Source of the DNA: Falsiroseomonas sp044341625
Lineage (GTDB): Bacteria > Pseudomonadota > Alphaproteobacteria > Acetobacterales > Acetobacteraceae
Assembly (NCBI GenBank): GCA_044341625.1
Contig: JBIIRI010000123.1
Location: forward strand, 1 to 10,744
DNA length: 10,744 nt
Direction of reading: 5' to 3'
Positions 1-5,043 of the stretch are shown here, one piece after another; positions within the stretch are counted from its first letter, which is position 1; each line of letters begins with the position of its first letter. A program made the position numbers and the translations under genes. The notes under the pieces were generated by a model. The model was given only the letters and a program-made list of their open reading frames with translations. It searched no databases and was not told where the DNA came from.

Positions 1-421
1 CCGCGCCGCCGCGCGTATCCCCCGCCGCCAGCGCGATCGCGGCCCGGCCGAGCGCGGCGCCCACCGCCTCCGGCGCCGCCCCGGCGCGGATGCCAAGCGC
101 CGCGCGCCATTCCAGCCGCGCGGTCCGCAACTCGCTCTCGATCACCGGCGGCAGCCCAACCCAGCGCGGGTCGCGGCGCAATTCGGCGCCGAGGATCTCG
201 CCCTGCCCCACCGCCCGCGCCGTGGCGCCGGGGCGGCCGGCTAGCGCGCGGCCGCCATCGGCGAAGGAAGCCGCCGCCTCCGCCGCCATCGCCGGCACGG
301 GATCGCCTGCGACCACGCCGAGGCCGGGCGGGATGCGAGAGATGGCAGCCGGCTCGCGCATCTCGGCGCAGCCGGCCAGCAGGCCCGCGCCGAGCAGCAG
401 GGCAGGCAGGATGCGGGACAT
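1..421 (-). CDS. Putative lipoprotein, unknown function, 3' end cut by window edge
   Basis: The frame is open from an ATG at 421 to the left edge (140 codons visible) and has no known function. The N-terminus reads as a lipoprotein signal: a hydrophobic stretch followed by the lipobox LLAGC with the lipidated Cys at residue 18, so export and membrane anchoring are expected. A GAGAGG ribosome-binding site lies about 5 bases upstream. The mature part is Ala/Arg-rich and probably helical. From about residue 53 it aligns with the lipoprotein gene at 1552-2172: both carry P-R-W-[IV]-G (here residues 85-89), an R-x-E-x-R-A-A-x-G segment and a later A-L-x-A-G-D. The two are therefore paralogues. It is divergent from the Bug-family gene at 547. 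The coding assignment rests on the lipobox, the ribosome-binding site and the paralogy. Confidence 0.72.
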   Translation of the reverse strand, partial: MSRILPALLLGAGLLAGCAEMREPAAISRIPPGLGVVAGDPVPAMAAEAAASFADGGRALAGRPGATARAVGQGEILGAELRRDPRWVGLPPVIESELRTARLEWRAALGIRAGAAPEAVGAALGRAAIALAAGDTRGGA

Positions 422-494
422 GGGCGGCCTCTCGCTCTGCGGTGGCATGGCGCAGCGATAGCCGAGACGCGGCACCACGCGAAGGGCGCAGCGG

Positions 495-524
495 TTGACA
501 CCCCGAAGGACCACCCCCGATCCT
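495..524 (+). promoter_or_regulatory. Candidate sigma-70 promoter of the Bug-family gene
   Basis: A perfect -35 hexamer TTGACA lies at 495-500. With an 18-base spacer the -10 would be GATCCT at 519-524, a weak match that is common in GC-rich alphaproteobacteria. Transcription would begin around 531, giving a leader of only about 15 bases that starts just before the AGGAGG ribosome-binding site. The 125-base divergent gap (422-546) should also hold the promoter for the left lipoprotein, but no convincing match is visible on that strand. Confidence 0.35.
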
Positions 525-546
525 GCCAGACAACAGGAGGAACGCC

Positions 547-1524
547 GTGCTCACCCGTCGCACCATCATGGCCGCGCTCGCGGCCCTGCCCGCCATGCCG
601 GCCGCCCTCCATGCCCAGGACACCGGCTTTCCCAGCCGCTCCATCCGCCTGCTGGTGGGCTTCGCCCCCGGCGGCGCCACCGATGGCGCGGCGCGCGCCA
701 TCGCCCCGCGCTTGTCCGAACTGCTCGGCCAGCAGGTGGTGATCGAAAATCGTGGCGGGGCCGGGGGCAATATCGCGACCGAGGCCGCCGTGCGCGCAGC
801 GCCCGATGGCTACACGCTGCTGCTGGGCACCATCGGCCCGCTGATCGTGAACCCGATCATGGAGCCCAACCTGCCCTACGCCCCGCTCCGCGACCTGGCG
901 CCGGTCTCGACGCTGGTGGAGGCCTATGGCGTGCTCGTCGTGCCGGCGGCGCGGCCCTGGCGGACGGTGGCGGACCTGGTGGCGGAGGCGAAGCGACGGC
1001 CGGGCGCGCTGAACTGGGGCTATTCGGGGGTCGGCACCTCCGGGCACCTGTCGGGGCTGCTGCTGGACCGGGTGGCGGGGATCGAAACGCAGGGGATCAG
1101 CTATCGCGGCGGCGCGCCGCTGATGACGGACCTCATCGCCGGGCGGCTGGACTACGCCTTCTCCACCGCGCCGACCGCGCTGCCGAATGTGGAGAATGGG
1201 CGGCTGCGCGCACTCGCGGTGCCGACGCCGCAGCGCGTGCGCGCCCTGCCCGATGTGCCGACCATCGCCGAGACCGGCGTGCCCGGCTACGAGGTGTTCA
1301 GCTCCTACGGCCTGCTCGCGCCGCGCGGCACGCCGCCGGCGGTGATCGCGCGGATCGCGGCGGCGGTGCGGGTGGCGCTGGAGACGCCGGAGGTGATCAC
1401 GGCACTCGCCCGCCAGGGGCTGGAGGCGCAGCCGGGCACACCCGAGGAATACGCCACCTTCCTGCGCGCCGAGGTCGAGAAATGGGCGCCCCTGATCCGC
1501 GCGAATAATCTGCGCGCGGATTAA
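547..1524 (+). CDS. Bug-family (TctC-type) tripartite tricarboxylate transporter substrate-binding protein
   Basis: This is a periplasmic solute-binding protein of the Bug/TctC family (325 aa, normal length), which captures carboxylates or related small molecules for a tripartite tricarboxylate transporter. The start is GTG at 547, fixed by a strong AGGAGG six bases upstream. A signal peptide is clear, with predicted cleavage after AHA at residue 23; the TRRTIM segment at its N-terminus resembles a twin-arginine signal, so Tat export is possible. Family signatures are P-G-G-A-T-D at 41-46, the IENRGGAGG loop from 66, and D-G-Y-T at 87-90. Later come the S-Y-R-G-G-A-P segment and a D-V-P-T-I-A-E-T-G motif. 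No membrane partners (TctA/TctB) are present in the window, which is common because these binding proteins are greatly expanded and often orphaned. The ligand cannot be told from sequence. Confidence 0.93.
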   Translation: MLTRRTIMAALAALPAMPAALHAQDTGFPSRSIRLLVGFAPGGATDGAARAIAPRLSELLGQQVVIENRGGAGGNIATEAAVRAAPDGYTLLLGTIGPLIVNPIMEPNLPYAPLRDLAPVSTLVEAYGVLVVPAARPWRTVADLVAEAKRRPGALNWGYSGVGTSGHLSGLLLDRVAGIETQGISYRGGAPLMTDLIAGRLDYAFSTAPTALPNVENGRLRALAVPTPQRVRALPDVPTIAETGVPGYEVFSSYGLLAPRGTPPAVIARIAAAVRVALETPEVITALARQGLEAQPGTPEEYATFLRAEVEKWAPLIRANNLRAD

Positions 1525-1551
1525 GAGCGCCCCCCAAAACCCGCTATCCGA

Positions 1552-2172
1552 TCACAGCCGCCATTGGCGGGACCGGTCGCCGTCGCGGTCCATCCGGTTC
1601 ATCCCGTTGCGCGCCCGGGCCAGCGCCTCTGCCGCGCGGGGCAGGCTCGGGAAGGCGGCGAGCCGTGCCAGCGCCGGGGCCGCGCCGGCGGCGCCGGTCA
1701 GCGGGGTCAGGGCGACGACGGCACGGTCGCGATCCCCCGCACGCAGCGCGGCGGCGGCGCCATAGAGCCCATCCATCGCCCGCTGCGGCGACACCGCGGG
1801 ATCGAGGCCGAAGGCGGCCCGCGCCTCCGCCCTGCCCTGCGCCAGCGCCAGCGGCACCAGCGGATCCATGCCGATCCAGCGCGGCCCGACATCCAGCTCC
1901 ACGGCCAGGTATTCCAACCGCGCCAGCGCCTCCGCCCCCGCGGCCGCATCGCCGGCGATGGAGCCGGGCTGGGCGAAGACGTAAGACGCCGAGAGGATCG
2001 CCGAGCGCGTCGGATCGGTCAGGCCACCGGTGCGCGCCGTCTCCGGCAACTGCACCTGGTCCTGGCGCAGTGGGGCATTGCCGCAGGCGGCCAGCGCCAG
2101 GGCGGGCAGAAGGGACAGGAGAGCCCGGCGGGGCGGATGCCGGCGTGCGAGGTGGAGCAAGCGGTCGGTCAT
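1552..2172 (-). CDS. Putative lipoprotein, unknown function, paralogue of the gene at the left edge
   Basis: Function is unknown (206 aa). I chose the ATG at 2172 over the in-frame ATG at 2199 because a GGGAGGA ribosome-binding site sits about 5 bases before it, and because it puts a proper lipoprotein signal at the N-terminus: Arg-rich n-region, hydrophobic LLSLLPALALAAC, lipidated Cys30. The mature protein is Ala/Leu/Arg-rich and looks like paired helices, reminiscent of TPR-like helical repeats, although no TPR consensus is clear. P-R-W-I-G (97-101), the R-A-E-A-R-A-A-F-G segment and A-A-A-L-R-A-G-D (to 147) match the paralogue at 1-421. The C-terminus ends in a basic, Asp/Arg-rich tail. 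It lies 78 bases downstream of the carbonic-anhydrase-like gene on the same strand and may be co-transcribed with it. It converges on the Bug gene with only 27 bases between the stops. Confidence 0.75.
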   Translation of the reverse strand: MTDRLLHLARRHPPRRALLSLLPALALAACGNAPLRQDQVQLPETARTGGLTDPTRSAILSASYVFAQPGSIAGDAAAGAEALARLEYLAVELDVGPRWIGMDPLVPLALAQGRAEARAAFGLDPAVSPQRAMDGLYGAAAALRAGDRDRAVVALTPLTGAAGAAPALARLAAFPSLPRAAEALARARNGMNRMDRDGDRSRQWRL

Positions 2173-2185
2173 GCCATCCTCCCTG

Positions 2186-2211
2186 GGCCGGCCTGCCATG
2201 GGCCGCCGGCC
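2186..2211 (-). other. GC-rich hairpin upstream of the lipoprotein gene
   Basis: GGCCGGC (2186-2192) pairs perfectly with GCCGGCC (2205-2211) around a 12-base loop. It lies between the stop of the carbonic-anhydrase-like gene (2251) and the lipoprotein ribosome-binding site (about 2177-2183). No T-tract follows on the minus strand, so it is at best a weak terminator or a leader structure. In DNA this GC-rich such a stem could also be chance. Confidence 0.3.
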
Positions 2212-2250
2212 TTCCTCCGTGGGAACCCCGTCCCGCCGCCGCCTGCCCGA

Positions 2251-2784
2251 TCAGCGCGCAGCGAGGCTGGCGCGGTGGCGCTTGGCGAGTTCCACATAAT
2301 GCACGGCCGTGCGGTCGAAGCGCGCACGTTCTTCTGCCGTCATCACCCGCACCAGCTTGGCAGGGTTGCCGACCCAAAGCTCGTTCGGACCGATCACCTT
2401 GCCGGGGGTGAGCACGGCGCCGGCGCCGAGCATGCCGCCTTCCTCGATCACCGCGCGGTCCAGCACGGTCGCGCCCATGCCGACGAAGGCGCGGTTCTTC
2501 AGCGTGCAGGCATGCACGATGCAGGCATGGCCGATGGTGACGTCATCGCCGATGATCAAAGCCTCGGCCCCCGCATTCAGGTGCAGGATCGAGCCGTCCT
2601 GGATGTTGGTGCGCGCGCCGATGCGCATGATGTTGGTGTCGCCGCGCAGCACGCAGTGATACCAGACCGAGGTCTCCGCCCCGATCTCCACATCGCCGAC
2701 GACGACAGCGGTCGGCGCCACCCAGGCCTCCGGGTGGATCGCGGGCATCTTGCCTTCGAAGGGCAGCACGCTGTCGGTCATCAT
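2251..2784 (-). CDS. Gamma-class carbonic anhydrase-like protein (left-handed beta-helix hexapeptide family)
   Basis: This is a hexapeptide-repeat protein of the YrdA/PaaY/gamma-carbonic anhydrase group, probably a zinc-dependent cytoplasmic trimer that hydrates CO2; some relatives lack measurable activity. Numbered from the ATG at 2784 (177 aa), three metal-ligand histidines stand where the family needs them: His68 in S-I-L-H-L, and His86 and His91 in T-I-G-H-A-C-I-V-H. The R-G-D (47-49) and I-Q-D (61-63) motifs are also present. Repeats of the [LIV]-G-x-x-x form run through the middle, and a C-terminal helix closes the protein. The frame extends to a GTG at 2790 that overlaps the argC stop as GTGA, but the likely ribosome-binding site (GGAG in the end of argC) would overlap that GTG. 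The ATG at 2784 or 2781 is a better start. Either way it is translationally close-coupled to argC. Confidence 0.9.
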   Translation of the reverse strand: MMTDSVLPFEGKMPAIHPEAWVAPTAVVVGDVEIGAETSVWYHCVLRGDTNIMRIGARTNIQDGSILHLNAGAEALIIGDDVTIGHACIVHACTLKNRAFVGMGATVLDRAVIEEGGMLGAGAVLTPGKVIGPNELWVGNPAKLVRVMTAEERARFDRTAVHYVELAKRHRASLAAR

Positions 2785-2786
2785 CG

Positions 2787-3749
2787 TCACTCCGCAACCA
2801 GTGGAAGGGCATCGGCGACATCGACGCCGAGCATGAGGCCGATATTCTGCACGGCCGCCCCGGAGGCGCCCTTGCCGAGATTATCGAGCTTGGCGACCAG
2901 CACCGCCTGGCCGCGCGCCGCGTTGCCATAGACGCGCAGTTCCAGCCAGTTGGAGCCGTTCAGCTCCTCCGGCGCCAGGCGGGCCTTGGGATCGGCCTCC
3001 GTCACCCGTACCCAGCCGGACCGCGCATAGGCCGCGCGCAGGCAGGCTTCGAGATCGGCGGGCGTCGTGCCGGGCTTCAGCAGGTCCAGATGCAGCGGCA
3101 GGCTGACCAGCATGCCCTGCGCGAAGTCGCCGACGCTCGGCACGAACAACGGCCGGCGGGTCAGGCCGCCATAGCGCTGCATCTCCGCCACATGCTTGTG
3201 CTCCAGCCCCAGCCCATACAGGAAGAAGGGCGCGGCGCTGCGGGCGGGCTCGAATTCCGCGATCATCGCCTTGCCGCCGCCGCTGTAGCCGGAGACGGCG
3301 TTGACCGTGACGGGATAGTCCTTCGGCAGGATGCCGGCCTCGACCAGCGGGCGGATCAGCGCGATGGCGCCGGTCGGGTAGCAGCCAGGGTTGGACACGC
3401 GCGGCGCCGCCGCGATCGCGGCTTCCTGCGCGGCCGAAAGCTCGGCAAAGCCATAGACCCAGTCGGGATTGGTGCGATGGGCGGTGGAGGCATCGAGCAG
3501 CTTCGGCGCCTGCGCGCCGAGGGAGGCCGCCATCGCGGTCGCTTCCTTCGCGGCGTCGTCAGGCAGGCAGAGCACGACGACATCGACCTCCGCCATCAGG
3601 GCGCGCTTGGCATCCGCGTCCTTGCGCAGCTCGGGCGCGATGGAGCGCAGCGCGATGCCGGGGAAGCGCGCCAGGCGGTCGCGGATCTGCAGGCCGGTGG
3701 TGCCGGCCTCGCCATCGATGAAGACGCTGGGGATGGGTCCTTTGGCCAT
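2787..3749 (-). CDS. argC: N-acetyl-gamma-glutamyl-phosphate reductase, type 2 (ArgC)
   Basis: This enzyme catalyses the NADPH-dependent reduction of N-acetylglutamyl phosphate to the semialdehyde, the third step of arginine biosynthesis, in the cytoplasm. The start at 3749 gives 320 aa, the length of the short type 2 enzymes, with an AGAGGA ribosome-binding site about 8 bases upstream; the longer open frame to 3953 has no family counterpart. The Rossmann nucleotide-binding loop is at 12-20 (D-G-E-A-G-T-T-G-L). The catalytic Cys123 lies in S-N-P-G-C-Y-P-T-G, and the catalytic histidine is in G-L-E-H-K-H (184 or 186). S-G-Y-S-G-G-G-K at 153-160 is the family substrate loop. It follows rpsI, as is usual in alphaproteobacteria, but a strong terminator separates them, so it probably has its own promoter or depends on readthrough. 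Confidence 0.96.
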   Translation of the reverse strand: MAKGPIPSVFIDGEAGTTGLQIRDRLARFPGIALRSIAPELRKDADAKRALMAEVDVVVLCLPDDAAKEATAMAASLGAQAPKLLDASTAHRTNPDWVYGFAELSAAQEAAIAAAPRVSNPGCYPTGAIALIRPLVEAGILPKDYPVTVNAVSGYSGGGKAMIAEFEPARSAAPFFLYGLGLEHKHVAEMQRYGGLTRRPLFVPSVGDFAQGMLVSLPLHLDLLKPGTTPADLEACLRAAYARSGWVRVTEADPKARLAPEELNGSNWLELRVYGNAARGQAVLVAKLDNLGKGASGAAVQNIGLMLGVDVADALPLVAE

Positions 3750-3803
3750 GCTGCGATTCCTCTCCGCGGGAAGAAGGGGCGTCTCGGCGCCCGAAAAGCA
3801 AGA

Positions 3804-3829
3804 GGGGCGGGCCCTTGCGGACCCGCCCC
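3804..3829 (-). terminator. Rho-independent terminator of the rplM-rpsI operon
   Basis: GGGGCGGG (3804-3811) pairs perfectly with CCCGCCCC (3822-3829). Further pairs form in the 10-base loop with one bulge, and one or two more may form at the base. Read on the minus strand the stem starts 51 bases after the rpsI stop and is followed by a T-rich run, TCTTGCTTTT (about 3794-3803). This is a classical intrinsic terminator in the right orientation for the ribosomal-protein operon. It precedes argC by about 55 bases. Confidence 0.8.
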
Positions 3830-3879
3830 CCTGATGAACCAGCCATGCGGCCGGGCGGTGACGCCCGATCCGCCGGGCG

Positions 3880-4380
3880 TCAGCGCTTGGAGAACTGGAA
3901 GGAACGTCGGGCCTTCGCCTTGCCGTACTTCTTGCGCTCCACCACGCGCGCATCGCGCGTCAGGAAGCCAGCCTTCTTGAGCACCGGGCGGAGCCCCGGC
4001 TCGAAATAGGTCAGCGCGCGGGAGATGCCGTGACGCAGCGCGCCGGCCTGGCCCGACAGCCCGCCGCCGACGACGGTCGCGAAGACGTCGAACTGCGCGT
4101 GGCGGTCGGAGACCAGGAAGGGCTGGGAGATCATCATGCGGAGCACGGGGCGCGCGAAATACTTCGCGGCCGGCTTTCCGTTGATCTCCATCTCGCCCTT
4201 GCCGGGCTTCACCCACACGCGGGCGATGGCGTTCTTGCGCTTGCCGGTGGCGTAGGAACGACCGAGCGCATCGCGCTTCGGCTCACGCACCGGGGCCGCC
4301 TCGGCCAGCGGGCCACCGGCGGCGCCGACCATGTCCTTGAGCTCGGCCAGCGAGCCGCCGCGGGAAATCTGCTCGCTCAT
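3880..4380 (-). CDS. rpsI: 30S ribosomal protein S9
   Basis: S9 sits in the 30S head, and its C-terminal tail reaches the P-site tRNA. The protein is 166 aa: a non-conserved, acidic/Gly-Ala-rich N-terminal extension of about 40 residues, as often seen in alphaproteobacteria, then the S9 core starting with Y-A-T-G-K-R-K-N-A-I-A-R-V (43-55). The G-G-G-L-S-G-Q-A-G-A-L-R-H-G-I motif follows in the middle. The basic end R-R-S-F-Q-F-S-K-R carries the invariant terminal Lys-Arg. The ATG at 4380 lies two bases after the rplM stop (TGACGATG), so translation is coupled to L13. The pair forms the universal rplM-rpsI operon. Confidence 0.98.
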   Translation of the reverse strand: MSEQISRGGSLAELKDMVGAAGGPLAEAAPVREPKRDALGRSYATGKRKNAIARVWVKPGKGEMEINGKPAAKYFARPVLRMMISQPFLVSDRHAQFDVFATVVGGGLSGQAGALRHGISRALTYFEPGLRPVLKKAGFLTRDARVVERKKYGKAKARRSFQFSKR

Positions 4381-4382
4381 CG

Positions 4383-4853
4383 TCAGATGACCTTGTTCTT
4401 GCGGTTCATCGCGCCGACGTCGAGCGCGGCCGGGGTGTTGCCGCCATGCGGATGCTCAGGACCGGCATAGACATGCAGGTTCTTCATCTGGGCGCGGCCA
4501 AGCGGCCCACGGGTGATCATGCGCTCCACCGCCTTTTCGATCACGCGCTCAGGGTGCGCGCTTTCGATCCGTTCGCGGAAGGTGCGGCCCTTGATGCCGC
4601 CGGCATAGCCGGTGTGCCAGTAGAAGACGGACTGTTCCGCCTTCTGGCCGGTCACGCGGACCTTCTTCGCATTGATGATGACGACATGGTCGCCACAATC
4701 GACATGCGGGGTGAATTGCGGCTTGTGCTTGCCACGGAGGCGGTTGGCCACGATGGCGGCGAGGCGGCCGAGCACGAGGCCCTCCGCATCGATCAGCACC
4801 CAGCCCTTGTTGACCTCCGCCGGCTTGATCGAGCGGGTTTGGCGCGTGAGCAT
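4383..4853 (-). CDS. rplM: 50S ribosomal protein L13
   Basis: L13 is an early-assembly 50S protein that binds 23S rRNA. The ATG at 4853 gives 156 aa, the usual alphaproteobacterial length, beginning M-L-T-R-Q-T-R-S-I-K-P-A-E-V. The in-frame extension to 4922 has no L13-like sequence. Family signatures are W-V-L-I-D-A-E-G-L-V-L-G-R-L-A (18-32), R-G-K-H-K-P (40-45), H-V-D-C-G-D (50-55), Y-W-H-T-G-Y, R-M-I-x-R-G-P-L-G-R and L-x-V-Y-A-G-P-E-H-P-H. The ribosome-binding site is weak (GAAG, three bases before the ATG), which is odd for a highly expressed gene. This is the first gene of the rplM-rpsI operon, divergent from the dehydratase gene at 5044. Confidence 0.97.
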   Translation of the reverse strand: MLTRQTRSIKPAEVNKGWVLIDAEGLVLGRLAAIVANRLRGKHKPQFTPHVDCGDHVVIINAKKVRVTGQKAEQSVFYWHTGYAGGIKGRTFRERIESAHPERVIEKAVERMITRGPLGRAQMKNLHVYAGPEHPHGGNTPAALDVGAMNRKNKVI

Positions 4854-4889
4854 TGTCTTCGGTGATGTCCAGGGTTCGGAACGGCGGGC

Positions 4890-4918
4890 CTTTTGCTGGC
4901 AATCGGCGTCAAAGTCAA
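4890..4918 (-). promoter_or_regulatory. Candidate promoter of rplM-rpsI
   Basis: Read on the minus strand, CTTGACTTTGAC contains a good -35 (TTGACT at 4913-4918). With a 17-base spacer the -10 would be CAAAAG (4890-4895), a poor match. The position, about 37 bases before the rplM start, is reasonable. The -35 is convincing in form; the -10 assignment is uncertain. Confidence 0.4.
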
Positions 4919-4941
4919 GCACGGGCTTGGATTTCGTGATA

Positions 4942-4957
4942 CGGTATCATGATACCG
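4942..4957. promoter_or_regulatory. Perfect 16-bp palindrome, probable GntR/FadR-class operator
   Basis: CGGTATCATGATACCG is identical to its own reverse complement. Its GTATC...GATAC core is the kind of inverted repeat bound by GntR-family regulators of the FadR type, which commonly control sugar-acid and organic-acid catabolism. It lies about 86 bases before the dehydratase start and 24 bases upstream of the rplM -35 candidate, so the dehydratase operon is the natural target. A further GATAC at 4938-4942 forms an overlapping imperfect palindrome with GTATC at 4944-4948. No regulator gene is in the window, so the identity of the binder is inferred. Confidence 0.6.
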
Positions 4958-4984
4958 CCATCGCTATCCGGCCTTCGCCCCCCA

Positions 4985-5008
4985 CCCTCCCGCCAGGGCC
5001 GGGGAGGG
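4985..5008. repeat. GC-rich palindromic element (CCCTCCC/GGGAGGG)
   Basis: CCCTCCC (4985-4991) pairs perfectly with GGGAGGG (5002-5008) around a 10-base loop. In composition and design it matches the element at 9690-9714, which suggests a dispersed intergenic palindromic repeat; similar sequences are common between genes in GC-rich alphaproteobacteria. It falls in the leader of the dehydratase gene and would form a hairpin in that mRNA. Confidence 0.5.
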
Positions 5009-5013
5009 AGTAA

Positions 5014-5032
5014 TCCTGGCCCGACGCCAGGA
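5014..5032 (+). promoter_or_regulatory. Leader hairpin covering the dehydratase ribosome-binding site
   Basis: TCCTGGC (5014-5020) pairs perfectly with GCCAGGA (5026-5032) around CCGAC. The 3' arm contains the first part of the ribosome-binding site AGGAG (5029-5033), which stands 10 bases before the ATG at 5044. Folding would hide the site from the ribosome, so translation may be restrained or modulated. No ligand-binding aptamer is recognisable. Confidence 0.45.
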
Positions 5033-5043
5033 GAGATACCGCC

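Noticed and set aside
241..1047. A 268-codon minus-strand frame across the left lipoprotein and the Bug gene
   Set aside because: It runs antisense to the Bug-family gene, whose signal peptide and family motifs are clear, and overlaps the lipoprotein gene out of frame; its product has no recognisable domain.
1564..2931. A 455-codon plus-strand frame across the lipoprotein, carbonic anhydrase and the end of argC
   Set aside because: It is antisense to three supported genes and has low-complexity, basic composition; it is a shadow of the high third-position GC.
2787..3953. A longer ArgC starting at 3953
   Set aside because: The extra 68 residues are low-complexity and cross the rpsI terminator and the end of rpsI; ATG 3749 has a ribosome-binding site and matches the type 2 ArgC length.
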